A stretch of 64,000 nt of DNA from Micromonospora qiuiae (GTDB lineage: Bacteria > Actinomycetota > Actinomycetes > Mycobacteriales > Micromonosporaceae), in the NCBI RefSeq assembly GCF_016863555.1, contig NZ_BOPC01000027.1:62001-126000 (forward strand), given 5' to 3'. A program made the translations under genes and the position numbers. Of the stretch, positions 7,916 through 16,671 are shown piece after piece (positions within the stretch are counted from its first letter, which is position 1; each line of letters begins with the position of its first letter). The notes under the pieces were generated by a model. It was not told where the DNA came from and made no database searches. It saw only the letters and a list, made by a program, of their open reading frames with translations.

Positions 7916-10900
7916 CTATCGGCCGTCGAGTCGGGCTCTGATTTCCCCGATCGTCGGATCGTCTGCCGGAAGGTTGCTCGTCGCTATCCGCAACGCGCGT
8001 TTGAGTAACGAGATCTCACTCCCAGGTCGGCCGCCCTCTCGGTAACTGGCGGCGAGGTTCATTAACCGGAGCACCAGGTCCGGATGGTGTTCGCCACCGG
8101 CCTGTTCGGTGATGGCCAGTGCGCGTTCCTCGACCTTGATGGCGCTGCCGAACTGGCCGTGGTTGTAGTAGTAGTAGCCGAGACAGCCGAGTAGTTCGGC
8201 GAGATCGAGATGATCCCTTCCATACGTCGCTTCGGCCAACGCGACTGCCCGGCATTGCAACAGGATCGCCTTGGCATACTGCCCGGCCCCGGCATGCGCC
8301 GAGGCGAGCCGGGTCAGTCGGGGCAGCACCTCGCGGTCGTCCTGCCCATACAGTTCCTCCGCGAGGCCGAGAGCACGTTCGTCACGGGCGAGGGCCTGCC
8401 CGGCCTGCCCCGCCATCCGGTGGCTCGCGGCCAGGCTCTCCACCCGTAGCAGCAACTCATCGCGGTCTCCGGACGCCTCGGCGATCTCCAGTGCCCTGGT
8501 CTCGAACGGAATGGCCTCCGTTGCCCGGCCAAGTTCGTAGTAGGTGAGACCGAGGCGTACGAGCAGGGGAGACACCTCGGGATGACGTGGACCGTACAGG
8601 TGCTCCATGATGGCCAGTGCGTGATGCAGAAACGGTAGGGCTTCCAGAGGCCGCTCCAGCCGGGCATACGCCGAACCGAGCATGCTTAACGACTCGGCGA
8701 CTTCGTCGTGTTCTTCGCCGTACTCATCCCTGGCGACCTCGACGGCGCGTTCCAACAACGGCACTGCCTCGGCCCATCGGTCCAGGTCGCTGTACGTGAT
8801 GGCGAGATTGTGCAGACGCAGCAGCAGTTCCGGCCGGGGCGTGTCGGGGTCGGCTGCGACGATGGCCAGTGCTCGTTCCTCCAGCGGTGCCGCCTCGGCG
8901 TACCGTCCGGCCCGGTGGTAGGCGGTGCCGAGTAGGCCGAGCTGTTCAGCCGTCCGGGGGTGATCGGGGCCGTCGATCGCCTCCGCGATGACGAGTGCCC
9001 GCTTCAGGGTCGCGATCACCCGCTGGGGCCGGCGCAGCTTGCGCTGCAGGCGTGCGGCGGTGTTGAGCCGCTCGATCAGCTCCTCGTCGTGCCGGCCGTG
9101 CGTCAGCTCGATGATCCGCAGGGCGCTCTGACACAGCGCGTGCGCCTCGTCGAACCGGTTGAGGTGCTGGTAGTTGTCGGCGAGGGCGTCCAACCGGGGT
9201 ACGAGGTCCGGGTGATCCTCAGGCACCAGCTCGCGTGTCACGGCCAGCGCTTGGCGGTTGGCCTTGGCCGCGTCGGTCACCCGGCCCAGGCTCTCGTAGA
9301 CGTCGGCCAGCTCGGTCAACGTGTACGCCAGCTTGGCGTGCTTCTCCCCGTACGTCTGCCGGGTGATCTCGACCGCACGTTTCAGCAGCGGCTCTGCGTC
9401 CTGGAACCGCCCCAGCCCGCGGTAGCTGTTGGCGAGGCCGATCAGCCGATCCGCTACGTCTCGGTGGTCGAAGCCGAAGTGGGTCTGGGTGATGGTGAGG
9501 GCGCGCTGGTCGAGCCGCCGGGCCTCCTCGGCCCGCCCTTGCAGTCGATAGGTGGTGGCCAGCCGGGCGAGGCAATCGGCGACGTCAGGGTGGTCGGGGC
9601 CATGCCGGGACTCGGTGATTCGCAGCGCCCGCTCGTGCAGGTCGGCTGCCTGCGTGACCCGTCCCAGATTCCGATAGGTGCTGGCCAGATCGTTCAGCCG
9701 GGTGGCGACATCGGGGTGATCGTCGTCCAGGGCCGCCGTGGTGATCTCCAGCGCGGCTTCTTCGAGCTGCAACGCCTCCTCGTGCTCGTCCAGCTCAGTG
9801 CGGACCGCGGCCAGGGCAGCGAGGAACGTCGCCAAGTATGGGTGCTCCGGCTCCAGCCGGCTTTCGGCGATGGCCCGGGCCCGCTGGGCCAGTTGCAGGG
9901 CCTCGGCGGTCTGCCCCAACTCGCGGTAGCTGCCGGCCAGATCAATCAAACGGCGTGCCACATTGATGTGCTCCGACCCGAGTTCTCGCTCGGTGATCGC
10001 CAGGGCGCGTTGCTGCAATGGCACCGCCTCCTGGGTCTGGCCGAAGTTCTGGTACACGGCGGCAAGGTTGGCCAGGTGCAGCGCGACGTGGTAACTGTCT
10101 GAGCCGTACGCCTGCTCGGTGATCCGTACCGCGTCAAGCAGCAGCGGTACGCCCTCGCTGGCTCGGCCGAGCCCCGCGTAGGTGATGGCGAGGTTGCTCA
10201 ACCGGGTGGCGATGTCGGCGTCGTCCGCCGCGTGGCTGCGTCTGGCGATCCGGAGTGCCTCCTCCTCCAATTCGACCGCGTCGGCGGGCCGACCCAGCTG
10301 CGAGTACGCGACGCCAAGGTTGCCGAGCAGCGTCGCCAGCTCCGGATCGGTCAGAGTCGGAGCAGACCTGCCGATGTCAAGGGCGAGGCGCGCGAACTTC
10401 ATGGCCTCGCCGTAGCGGCCCTGACTGGCGGCGAAGAGGCCGGCCTGGTTGAGCAGTCGACTCAGCGTCCAGTCCTGGTTGTCGGCACCGATGTTGTCGG
10501 CCAGGGAGTGGACGTGTGGCAGCAGGCTCCACCAGCGAGGCCAGCCGTCCATGTTCTCGTCCGGATCGCGGGGCATCGCGGCGTCGATGAGATCGACGGC
10601 GAGACTGGCGGCCGGCGTGAGACCGGTTTCGGTCCGTTGTGTCTGCGCGCCTCGCAGCACCGCTTGGACCAGCCGGTGGATGCTTACCGTGGCCGGTGTC
10701 AGGCTGACCATGCTGTAGGAGTGCAGCAGGCTCAGCAGCCGGTTCGCGTCGTTGACGCTGCCATCGGCAAATGTGGTGACCAGATCGCGGGGCAGGTCTG
10801 TCGGGCCGAGCCAGGCGAGCACGTCGAGCAGATCGACGGCGCGTGGATCCTGCTCCATCAGCGCGTCGAGGGTGATCTGCCAGACCTGGCTGACCGCCAG

Positions 10901-11797
10901 CTCCTGCCGGGCGCCGGGGGCTACCTCCGCCATGGCCGCCGGAAGGCCGGTCACCAGCCGGTCGGCGTACGAGGACAACGGCTCCGCGGCCGCCTTGACG
11001 TACGCGATGGCCTGTTGCAGGGCCAGCGGAAGGCAACCCAGGGCGGCAGCGATCCGTTCCGCGGCGACCCGGTCCCGCTGGCCGGTGCGCTGAATCAGCA
11101 GGTCGACCGCCTTGGCGGGGTCGAGCATGTCGAGCCGGACGGGGCTGAGCCCGTAGTCGACCCAGTCGACATCGCGGCGAGTGGTCACCAGGATGTGACC
11201 GCCGTCGGCATTGGCGAGGATCTCGGTGATATCGGCCGGATTCTCGACGTTGTCGAGGACCAGCAGCCAGTCCGGGTAGCGCTGCAGCCAGGCCATCGCC
11301 CAGTCGGCGGCGGCCTCGGGAGGAGCGGACAACCCCGGTGCCAGCCGGCGGGCCACCTGGGCGAGGCCCTGAGTCAGGTTCGTCGAACTGTCGGCGGTAA
11401 TCCAGAAGACCGAAGAGTATTCCGCCCGCTTCGCCGTCGCGTACTGGAGGGCCAGCTCTGTCTTGCCGACTCCGCCCAGGCCGGCGACACTCTGTCCGAC
11501 GACCCCGCCCCGGCCGGCCATGGCCCGCGTCAGGTCAGTAAGAGCGCGATCCCGACCCACGAATATTGCCACGGGGCGTCGGGGTGCCATCCACACCCGT
11601 CGTCGGCCGATATCCTCAAGCGGAGGCAGGTTGGCCGGAAAATTGTTGATCGTTGCGTTGTCGCCGGTCGCGATGGTGCTATTGCTGATCGTCCCGCCCG
11701 CGAAGGACCGTTCGCCGCCCGCACTGACCCGTCCTGGTCCCGGGCTGCCGGGGCGGCCCCACCGCTGGTCGGCACGATTTCCATCGGGGCGGCTCAA
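7916..11797 (-). CDS. NB-ARC STAND NTPase with about 20 kinesin-light-chain-type TPRs
   Basis: The 1293-residue protein has a disordered N-terminus with the short element GGTISNSTIATGDNATINN (about 34-52), which resembles a repeat-like tag seen before NTPase domains in actinobacterial STAND proteins. The NTPase shows a P-loop GLGGVGKTE at 106-114, Walker B WLLVLDNVE at 177-185, sensor ILVTTRR near 202-208 and GCLPLAL at 254-260, the plant-R-protein-like NB-ARC set. From about 440 to 1280 there are some 20 repeats of 42 residues of the form LxNLAxxYxxLGR..EA..L..RAL, typical of a ligand-sensing superstructure. STAND proteins usually oligomerise on recognition and trigger an effector. No catalytic effector domain is visible, so the effector may be another protein, perhaps the membrane pair 140 bases downstream. 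The start is TTG at 11797; a later start is possible. Confidence 0.85.
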   Translation of the reverse strand: MSRPDGNRADQRWGRPGSPGPGRVSAGGERSFAGGTISNSTIATGDNATINNFPANLPPLEDIGRRRVWMAPRRPVAIFVGRDRALTDLTRAMAGRGGVVGQSVAGLGGVGKTELALQYATAKRAEYSSVFWITADSSTNLTQGLAQVARRLAPGLSAPPEAAADWAMAWLQRYPDWLLVLDNVENPADITEILANADGGHILVTTRRDVDWVDYGLSPVRLDMLDPAKAVDLLIQRTGQRDRVAAERIAAALGCLPLALQQAIAYVKAAAEPLSSYADRLVTGLPAAMAEVAPGARQELAVSQVWQITLDALMEQDPRAVDLLDVLAWLGPTDLPRDLVTTFADGSVNDANRLLSLLHSYSMVSLTPATVSIHRLVQAVLRGAQTQRTETGLTPAASLAVDLIDAAMPRDPDENMDGWPRWWSLLPHVHSLADNIGADNQDWTLSRLLNQAGLFAASQGRYGEAMKFARLALDIGRSAPTLTDPELATLLGNLGVAYSQLGRPADAVELEEEALRIARRSHAADDADIATRLSNLAITYAGLGRASEGVPLLLDAVRITEQAYGSDSYHVALHLANLAAVYQNFGQTQEAVPLQQRALAITERELGSEHINVARRLIDLAGSYRELGQTAEALQLAQRARAIAESRLEPEHPYLATFLAALAAVRTELDEHEEALQLEEAALEITTAALDDDHPDVATRLNDLASTYRNLGRVTQAADLHERALRITESRHGPDHPDVADCLARLATTYRLQGRAEEARRLDQRALTITQTHFGFDHRDVADRLIGLANSYRGLGRFQDAEPLLKRAVEITRQTYGEKHAKLAYTLTELADVYESLGRVTDAAKANRQALAVTRELVPEDHPDLVPRLDALADNYQHLNRFDEAHALCQSALRIIELTHGRHDEELIERLNTAARLQRKLRRPQRVIATLKRALVIAEAIDGPDHPRTAEQLGLLGTAYHRAGRYAEAAPLEERALAIVAADPDTPRPELLLRLHNLAITYSDLDRWAEAVPLLERAVEVARDEYGEEHDEVAESLSMLGSAYARLERPLEALPFLHHALAIMEHLYGPRHPEVSPLLVRLGLTYYELGRATEAIPFETRALEIAEASGDRDELLLRVESLAASHRMAGQAGQALARDERALGLAEELYGQDDREVLPRLTRLASAHAGAGQYAKAILLQCRAVALAEATYGRDHLDLAELLGCLGYYYYNHGQFGSAIKVEERALAITEQAGGEHHPDLVLRLMNLAASYREGGRPGSEISLLKRALRIATSNLPADDPTIGEIRARLDGR

Positions 11798-12228
11798 CAG
11801 ATCGAGTCCTATAGTCGTGATCTTTCCGCAGGTGCGAGAGTCATCAATGCTACATGGATCCTCGAGGGCGCGATCGTCAACGGGCCGAAGGTGTCACTGC
11901 CGCCTCCTTCTCCGTCGTGGCGTACACCGCCCCGAGCATGCCTCCCGCGGCCTTCAGTGCCTCGTCCTGAGAGTGCACATAGGTCTTCATGGTGAAGGCC
12001 ACGTTGGCGTGGCCCAGCGCCAGCGTCCCGGCACGTTCTTCTACCTCGATGACGCAGCGGCCGATCTCGTCGCGCGCCAGGGGTTCCGGCTGCCGACGAG
12101 GCGCAGGTATAGGTAGATGAGGTGGCCGCAGTGGCGGCAGGTCGCGTCGCGCTGTCCGCCGGGCGGCAGTCGCCGCTGCCCTGGGTCGCGGCCCAGGCAC
12201 TACGCTGGTTCGGGTCGAGAGGAGCCCG
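11798..12228. other. Gene-poor junction between the NB-ARC gene and the XRE regulators
   Basis: Apart from the integrase remnant, this 430-base stretch holds no intact gene. A possible -10 box TACGCT lies at 12201-12206, 22 bases before the XRE start, with a weak -35 region. Short coding-like fragments in different reverse frames point to decay by deletion and frameshift. Confidence 0.5.
11877..12050 (-). pseudogene. Tyrosine recombinase (integrase) C-terminal remnant
   Basis: The reverse strand encodes LALGHANVAFTMKTYVHSQ followed by a helix, which matches the end of actinophage and ICE tyrosine recombinases, including the LGH box and the catalytic Tyr of the TYVHS segment. Nothing resembling the catalytic Arg or the rest of the protein is found upstream, and the preceding sequence is out of frame with other coding-like stretches, including a CRHCGHLIYLYLRL peptide readable around 12,085-12,145. 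The fragment ends at a TGA at 11877, 80 bases from the NB-ARC start. It indicates that this end of the cluster was once bounded by an integrative element. Confidence 0.6.
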
Positions 12229-13614
12229 ATGTCGCACACCGCGACCCACGCCGGTCACCCCGGCACCGACGGTGGCGAGAGCGTTCCGCAGATCGGGCAG
12301 CAGGCCGGCTCGGCCGACGGTGAGCTGCTGCGGGAGCCACTCGGTGACCGGATCCGCCGGCTGCGGGTGGCTCGGGGGCTGACCCAACGGCAGGTGGCCG
12401 GCACGCGGTACACCCGCGCCTTCCTCGGCGCGGTCGAGGCCGGAACGCGTACTCCCAGCCGTGACGCCTTGGCCCATATCGCCGGCCAGTTGGGGACGTC
12501 CGTGGACGACCTGCTCTTCGGCCGGCCCGCGAACGTGACCGCCGAGCTGACGGCCCGGTTGGAGGCTGCCCGACGCGCGTTGTCAGCCGGCGAGCTGCGC
12601 ACCGCCGAGCGGGACCTGACGGACGTACACCGTCGGGCGGAGCACTACCACCTGACCGAACTCGCGTGCTGGGCGCGGTATCAGCTGGCCGAGGCGCTGC
12701 TGCACCGAGGGCGGGCGAGCGAGGCTGCGGCGGCGTATGACGAGCTGGCGGTGGCCGTGCAGGGATCGGCGTCGCCGTTGCGGGCAGCGGTAGCGGCCCG
12801 CCGGGCGTACTGCCTGCTGGTGGGCGGCAACGCCCCCCGCGCCGTGGCGCTGCTGGAAGCCGAGCTGCGCCGGCTGGGTGCGGCGCCGCCGGTGGACCCC
12901 GATGCCGAGCTGAGGTTGACCAATGCGCTGATGTACACGTTTCTGGAGTTGGGCTGGCGGGACCGGGCGCGGCGGCTGGAACGCGCGGCGGCGGTGCTGG
13001 TCGACCGCGCCACGAACCGCGAGTGGGTGGCCCAGTTCCATGCGGTGGCCGGCCAACTGCGCCGCGACGGTGAACTCGACGAGGCGGACCGCCATCTGCG
13101 GGAGGCGGCACGCCGCTACGCCGAGCTGGGATTGACCCGCGAGATAGCCCTGTGCCACTGGGGCCGGGGTTATGTGCTGCTGCGGGCGGGCCGACCGGCC
13201 GAGGCCGAGGCGCAGTTGCGGCGGGCCCGTGACATGCTCGGCGAGGTCGGCGCGGTCCTCGACCACGCGGGGGCGACCTTGGAGCTGGCGGAGGCGTGCC
13301 GCCGTGTGGGCGCGCTGGCCGAGGCGGGTGAGCTGGCGCTGGAGGCCGCGCGGGTGGCGGCGGCCGGCCGGCACCGGGAGATCATGGCCGAGGCGGACCG
13401 GGTCCGGGGGTTGGTGCGGGCCGCGGAGGGCGACAGCCCGCAGGCACGTCGGTTGCTCGCCCGATCCATCGACCGGTACGAGCGGGCCGGGCTGCTAGCG
13501 GAGGCCGTGGTCACCTGCCGTCACCTCGCCGATTTCCTGCTCGCCGCGGGAGAGCGCGCCGAGGCCATGGTGGTGCTCCGGCGTGGCCTGCAGGCGGCGG
13601 AGCGGCTGCCATGA
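12229..13614 (+). CDS. XRE-family regulator with TPR-like helical repeats (first of a tandem pair)
   Basis: The 461-residue protein has a variable N-terminus, then a helix-turn-helix at about residues 38-98 (GDRIRRLRVARGLTQRQVAG, recognition helix around RAFLGAVEAGTRTPS). The rest, about 105-460, is Ala/Leu/Arg-rich helical hairpins of TPR type. Proteins of this layout are cytoplasmic transcription regulators whose repeats may sense a peptide or partner. The start ATG has GAGAGGA seven to eight bases upstream. The stop overlaps the start of a second regulator with the same layout by ATGA, so they are cotranscribed and likely arose by duplication. The nearest downstream gene on this strand is a secreted protease with its own promoter, so the regulon is not evident. 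Confidence 0.85.
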   Translation: MSHTATHAGHPGTDGGESVPQIGQQAGSADGELLREPLGDRIRRLRVARGLTQRQVAGTRYTRAFLGAVEAGTRTPSRDALAHIAGQLGTSVDDLLFGRPANVTAELTARLEAARRALSAGELRTAERDLTDVHRRAEHYHLTELACWARYQLAEALLHRGRASEAAAAYDELAVAVQGSASPLRAAVAARRAYCLLVGGNAPRAVALLEAELRRLGAAPPVDPDAELRLTNALMYTFLELGWRDRARRLERAAAVLVDRATNREWVAQFHAVAGQLRRDGELDEADRHLREAARRYAELGLTREIALCHWGRGYVLLRAGRPAEAEAQLRRARDMLGEVGAVLDHAGATLELAEACRRVGALAEAGELALEAARVAAAGRHREIMAEADRVRGLVRAAEGDSPQARRLLARSIDRYERAGLLAEAVVTCRHLADFLLAAGERAEAMVVLRRGLQAAERLP

Positions 13615-14900
13615 CGATCGACGTGCCCGCGGTGGGCCCCCGCATCCAGCGGCTGCGGACCGCCCTAGGGCTGACCCAACGGGCGCTGGCCGAGCCCCGG
13701 TACACGGCGGCGTACGTCTCGGCGGTGGAGAGCGGCCGACGGGTTCCGTCCGGCGAGGCGCTTGCCCATTTCGCCGACCGGTTGGGCGTGACACAGACCG
13801 ACCTGACCACCGGCCGATCGCCGGCCGACCGGGTGAGGTTGCTGCTGCGCCTGGTGCGGGCCGCCGGCGTGGCGCGCACCGACCGGGCGGAGGCGGAGGC
13901 GACCTACCGGGAGACGGTGGACGCCGCGGCGACGTTCGAGGACGCCATCCTCGGTGCTCGTGCCCTACTCGGCCTGGCCGACATCGCGCTGCGGGCTGGG
14001 CAGACCGATGTGGCGGTGGCACACGTGGGCCGGGCCGAGGCGCTGCTGTCCGGTGCCTCGCCGCATGTACGGGCCGAGGCGGTGGTGGCCCGGGCGCAGG
14101 TGGTGGGCCGATCCGGCGATCCGCGCTACGCCACCTTCCTGCTCGCCGAGGCCCGCGACACGTTGCTACGGGACGGGTATCCCGATCCGGCGATGTTGCT
14201 CGATCTGCACTCGGAGCTGGCGCTGTGGCACGGTGAACTCGACGATGAGCCGGCCGCGGCGGACGCGGCAGAGCGGGCGCTCGCCTTTGCCGTCCTGCCG
14301 GATCCGGCCGGCGTCGCGGAGCTGCACCTGACGGTGGCCGAGTCGCTGCTCGTGGACGGGCGCGCGGCGGAGGCGGAGGCCGCCGCCGAACAGGCCCGGC
14401 AGGCAGCTCGGCAGGCGGCGTCGAGTGTGCAACTGGCCGCCTGTCGTCGTGCCCGCGGCCGACGCCGGTGGAGCACCGGTGACGTCGCCGGCGCCCTGAT
14501 GGACCTCACTGCGGCACACGCCGCGTTGGTCGCTGCCGGGTACGCCACGGCGGCGGCCGAGTGCGGCGTGGAACTGGCGGAGATCTACCGCACGATCGGG
14601 CGCCGGGACGAGGCTCGGGAGTCGCTCGGCCCGGCCGAACGGGTCGAGGAACCGGAGGTGCGGGCACGGGCCGCGCGGCTGCGCGGCCTGCTCCGCGCCG
14701 ACGTCGGCGACCGGGCGGGCGCGGAAGGAGACCTGCGCGCGGCGCTCGACGGGTACCGGTCGGCCGGTCGGCGTCGGGAGTTGGCGACCACGGTGCTGCT
14801 GCTGGCGGAGTGGCTGCAGCGGTGGGATCGGCCGGACGATGCGCTCGACCTGCTGCACGCAGGGTTGCGCGAGGTGGAACTACTCGGCGACCGGCGGTGA
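13611..14900 (+). CDS. XRE-family regulator with TPR-like helical repeats (second of a tandem pair)
   Basis: The 429-residue protein has the helix-turn-helix at the very N-terminus (about residues 9-68, GPRIQRLRTALGLTQRALAE and AAYVSAVESGRRVPSG) and then helical repeats to the end. It shares the GLTQR..LA and AVE.G.R.PS signatures with the upstream gene, so the two are paralogues that have diverged strongly outside the DNA-binding part. Translation is probably coupled through the 4-base overlap at 13611-13614. Such pairs could bind DNA as heterodimers; this is inference. No enzymatic motif is visible. Confidence 0.85.
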   Translation: MTIDVPAVGPRIQRLRTALGLTQRALAEPRYTAAYVSAVESGRRVPSGEALAHFADRLGVTQTDLTTGRSPADRVRLLLRLVRAAGVARTDRAEAEATYRETVDAAATFEDAILGARALLGLADIALRAGQTDVAVAHVGRAEALLSGASPHVRAEAVVARAQVVGRSGDPRYATFLLAEARDTLLRDGYPDPAMLLDLHSELALWHGELDDEPAAADAAERALAFAVLPDPAGVAELHLTVAESLLVDGRAAEAEAAAEQARQAARQAASSVQLAACRRARGRRRWSTGDVAGALMDLTAAHAALVAAGYATAAAECGVELAEIYRTIGRRDEARESLGPAERVEEPEVRARAARLRGLLRADVGDRAGAEGDLRAALDGYRSAGRRRELATTVLLLAEWLQRWDRPDDALDLLHAGLREVELLGDRR

Positions 14901-14996
14901 CCGGCGCGTCCAACTCGTGGTGAGGCAGCGGATACCGCGGGTGGGCGGGAGTACTCACGGGACACGGCCACGCTCCGAGGCATCTGGTCGCCTGTA

Positions 14997-15025
14997 TTGA
15001 CGCCTCCGGATGCCTGCCCTACCGT
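14997..15025 (+). promoter_or_regulatory. Promoter of the S1 protease gene
   Basis: TTGACG at 14997-15002 and TACCGT at 15020-15025 are separated by 17 bases, close to the actinobacterial housekeeping consensus. The predicted transcript would carry a leader of about 100 bases before the ribosome site. Confidence 0.6.
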
Positions 15026-15136
15026 AGGGAAACACAGCGCACAACAACAGTTAACAGGCTGGTAGCCCGGCCCTGGGCTGCGCACCGCGCACCACCGACA
15101 TCCCACCCCCACCGTCCTCATTGGGAGGAGACCCCC

Positions 15137-16471
15137 ATGCGCCGACAATCAGCCATGGTGCTGGCCACGCTGAGCGCCGTCGCCCTGGCATTGCCGCTGA
15201 CCCTGGCCGCGCGGGCCGACGCCCGTCCCACCGCCTCCACCGCCCCCGCCGTCGCGGCCGCCCCCGACGGAGTCGCCCCCGAGATGTTCGCCGCGCTGCA
15301 GCGCGACCTACGGCTGACCGCGGCGCAGGCCCGGGCTCGCCTGGACACCGATGCCCGGGCCGGCCGAACCGAACAGGTGCTGCGCAGCATCCTCGGCGAC
15401 CGCTTCGGAGGCGCCTGGGTGGCGGACCAGGGGGCGACCGTGACCGTCGGCATCACCAGCCCCGCCGATGCCGCCACCGTGCGTTCCCTCGGTGCCGAGC
15501 CCGTCCGCGTGGTGCACACCGAACGGGACCTGGACCTGGCGGTCGAGCGGCTCAACCGGCGCGCCGCCACAGCACCGGCGAGCGTCGTCGGCTGGTACGC
15601 CGACCTGCCCGGCAACGCTGTGGTCGTGCTGGCCCGCGACAGCGGCGCAGCCGCCCGGTCGTTCGCCGCCGCCGGGCTGCCGGCCACCGCCGTACGGGTC
15701 CAGAACACCACCGAAGCGCCCCGGCCCTACATCGACGTGATCGGCGGGAACGCCTACTACACCGGTAGCAGCCGCTGCTCGATCGGTTTCTCGGTCCACG
15801 GCGGGTTCGTCACCGCCGGGCACTGCGGCCGGGCGGGGGCACGCACCTCGCAACCCGCTGGCACCGTCCGCGGCTCCACCTTCCCCGGGCGCGACTACGC
15901 CTGGGTGCAGGTGGACGCCGGCAACACCCCACTCGGTCTGGTCAACAACTACAGCGGCGGCACGGTCGCTGTGGCCGGCAGCACCGAGGCACCGGTCGGG
16001 GCGGCGGTCTGCCGGTCCGGGTCCACCACCGGTTGGCGTTGCGGCACGATCCAGCAGAAGAACGCCTCGGTCACCTACCCGGAAGGCACCGTCACCGGCC
16101 TGACCCGCAGCAACGCCTGCGCCGAGCCGGGTGACTCCGGCGGCTCCTGGCTCTCCGGCAACCAGGCGCAGGGGGTCACCTCGGGCGGCTCGGGCAACTG
16201 CCGCACCGGTGGCACCATGTACTTCCAGCCGGTGAACGCGATCCTGGCCGCGTACGGTCTCACGCTGGTCACATCCGGCGGTGGCCCCGGCCCGACCCCC
16301 ACCGCCACCCCGACCAGCAACCCGCCGGGCACGACCTGGCAGGTCGGCACCACGTACGCCATCGGAGCGACGGTCACCTACGGCGGAGCGTCGTACCGCT
16401 GCCTCCAGGGGCACACTGCCCAGACCGGCTGGGAGCCGCCCAACGTCCCGGCGCTCTGGCAGCGAATCTAG
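15137..16471 (+). CDS. Secreted chymotrypsin-like serine protease (streptogrisin / alpha-lytic type) with C-terminal carbohydrate-binding module
   Basis: The 444-residue precursor has a signal peptide (about 1-28), an alpha-lytic-type pro-domain (about 45-190) and an S1 domain from about residue 198. The catalytic triad is visible: His229 in TAGHC, Asp253 in GRDYAWV and Ser334 in GDSGGSW; Cys pairs surround them. A Gly/Pro/Thr linker (about 380-398) leads to a module of some 45 residues (WQVGTTYAIGATVTYGGASY, then WEPPNVPALW) of the CBM5/12 chitin-binding type. It is a secreted endopeptidase, matured by autocleavage of the pro-domain and probably targeted to chitin or cell-wall material. The start is fixed by GGGAGGAG 7-8 bases upstream and by the position of the signal peptide. 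The gene stands alone with its own promoter. Confidence 0.93.
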   Translation: MRRQSAMVLATLSAVALALPLTLAARADARPTASTAPAVAAAPDGVAPEMFAALQRDLRLTAAQARARLDTDARAGRTEQVLRSILGDRFGGAWVADQGATVTVGITSPADAATVRSLGAEPVRVVHTERDLDLAVERLNRRAATAPASVVGWYADLPGNAVVVLARDSGAAARSFAAAGLPATAVRVQNTTEAPRPYIDVIGGNAYYTGSSRCSIGFSVHGGFVTAGHCGRAGARTSQPAGTVRGSTFPGRDYAWVQVDAGNTPLGLVNNYSGGTVAVAGSTEAPVGAAVCRSGSTTGWRCGTIQQKNASVTYPEGTVTGLTRSNACAEPGDSGGSWLSGNQAQGVTSGGSGNCRTGGTMYFQPVNAILAAYGLTLVTSGGGPGPTPTATPTSNPPGTTWQVGTTYAIGATVTYGGASYRCLQGHTAQTGWEPPNVPALWQRI

Positions 16472-16487
16472 CCACCACGCACAGGGT

Positions 16488-16522
16488 CCCGGGCCAGGCC
16501 GCCGAGCGCGGTCGGGCCCGGG
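16488..16522. terminator. Hairpin after the protease gene
   Basis: Arms CCCGGGCC (16488-16495) and GGCCCGGG (16515-16522) flank a 19-base loop that could add pairs. The hairpin lies 17 bases after the stop, with no T-run. Confidence 0.4.
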
Positions 16523-16544
16523 TCCGTGCCGTCACCCCATCGGG

Positions 16545-16661
16545 ATGTCGACACCAGAATTGCAGGGCCAGTTGACGGAGGCGAAGGCCAAGGTGACCGA
16601 AACCCCGGAACAACAACTCGCCGCACTCCTGGCCAGCGGCGACACCTGGACCGTCAACTGA
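16545..16661 (+). CDS. Possible 38-residue peptide
   Basis: A short frame begins at ATG in CGGGATGTCG and encodes a charged helix with TPEQQLAALLASGDTWTVN at its end. It looks more like the end of a helical domain than like a secreted peptide. No convincing ribosome site is seen, and it lies between the protease terminator and the convergent MatB-like gene. It may be a gene remnant or chance. Confidence 0.2.
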   Translation: MSTPELQGQLTEAKAKVTETPEQQLAALLASGDTWTVN

Positions 16662-16671
16662 CGGCAGGGGT

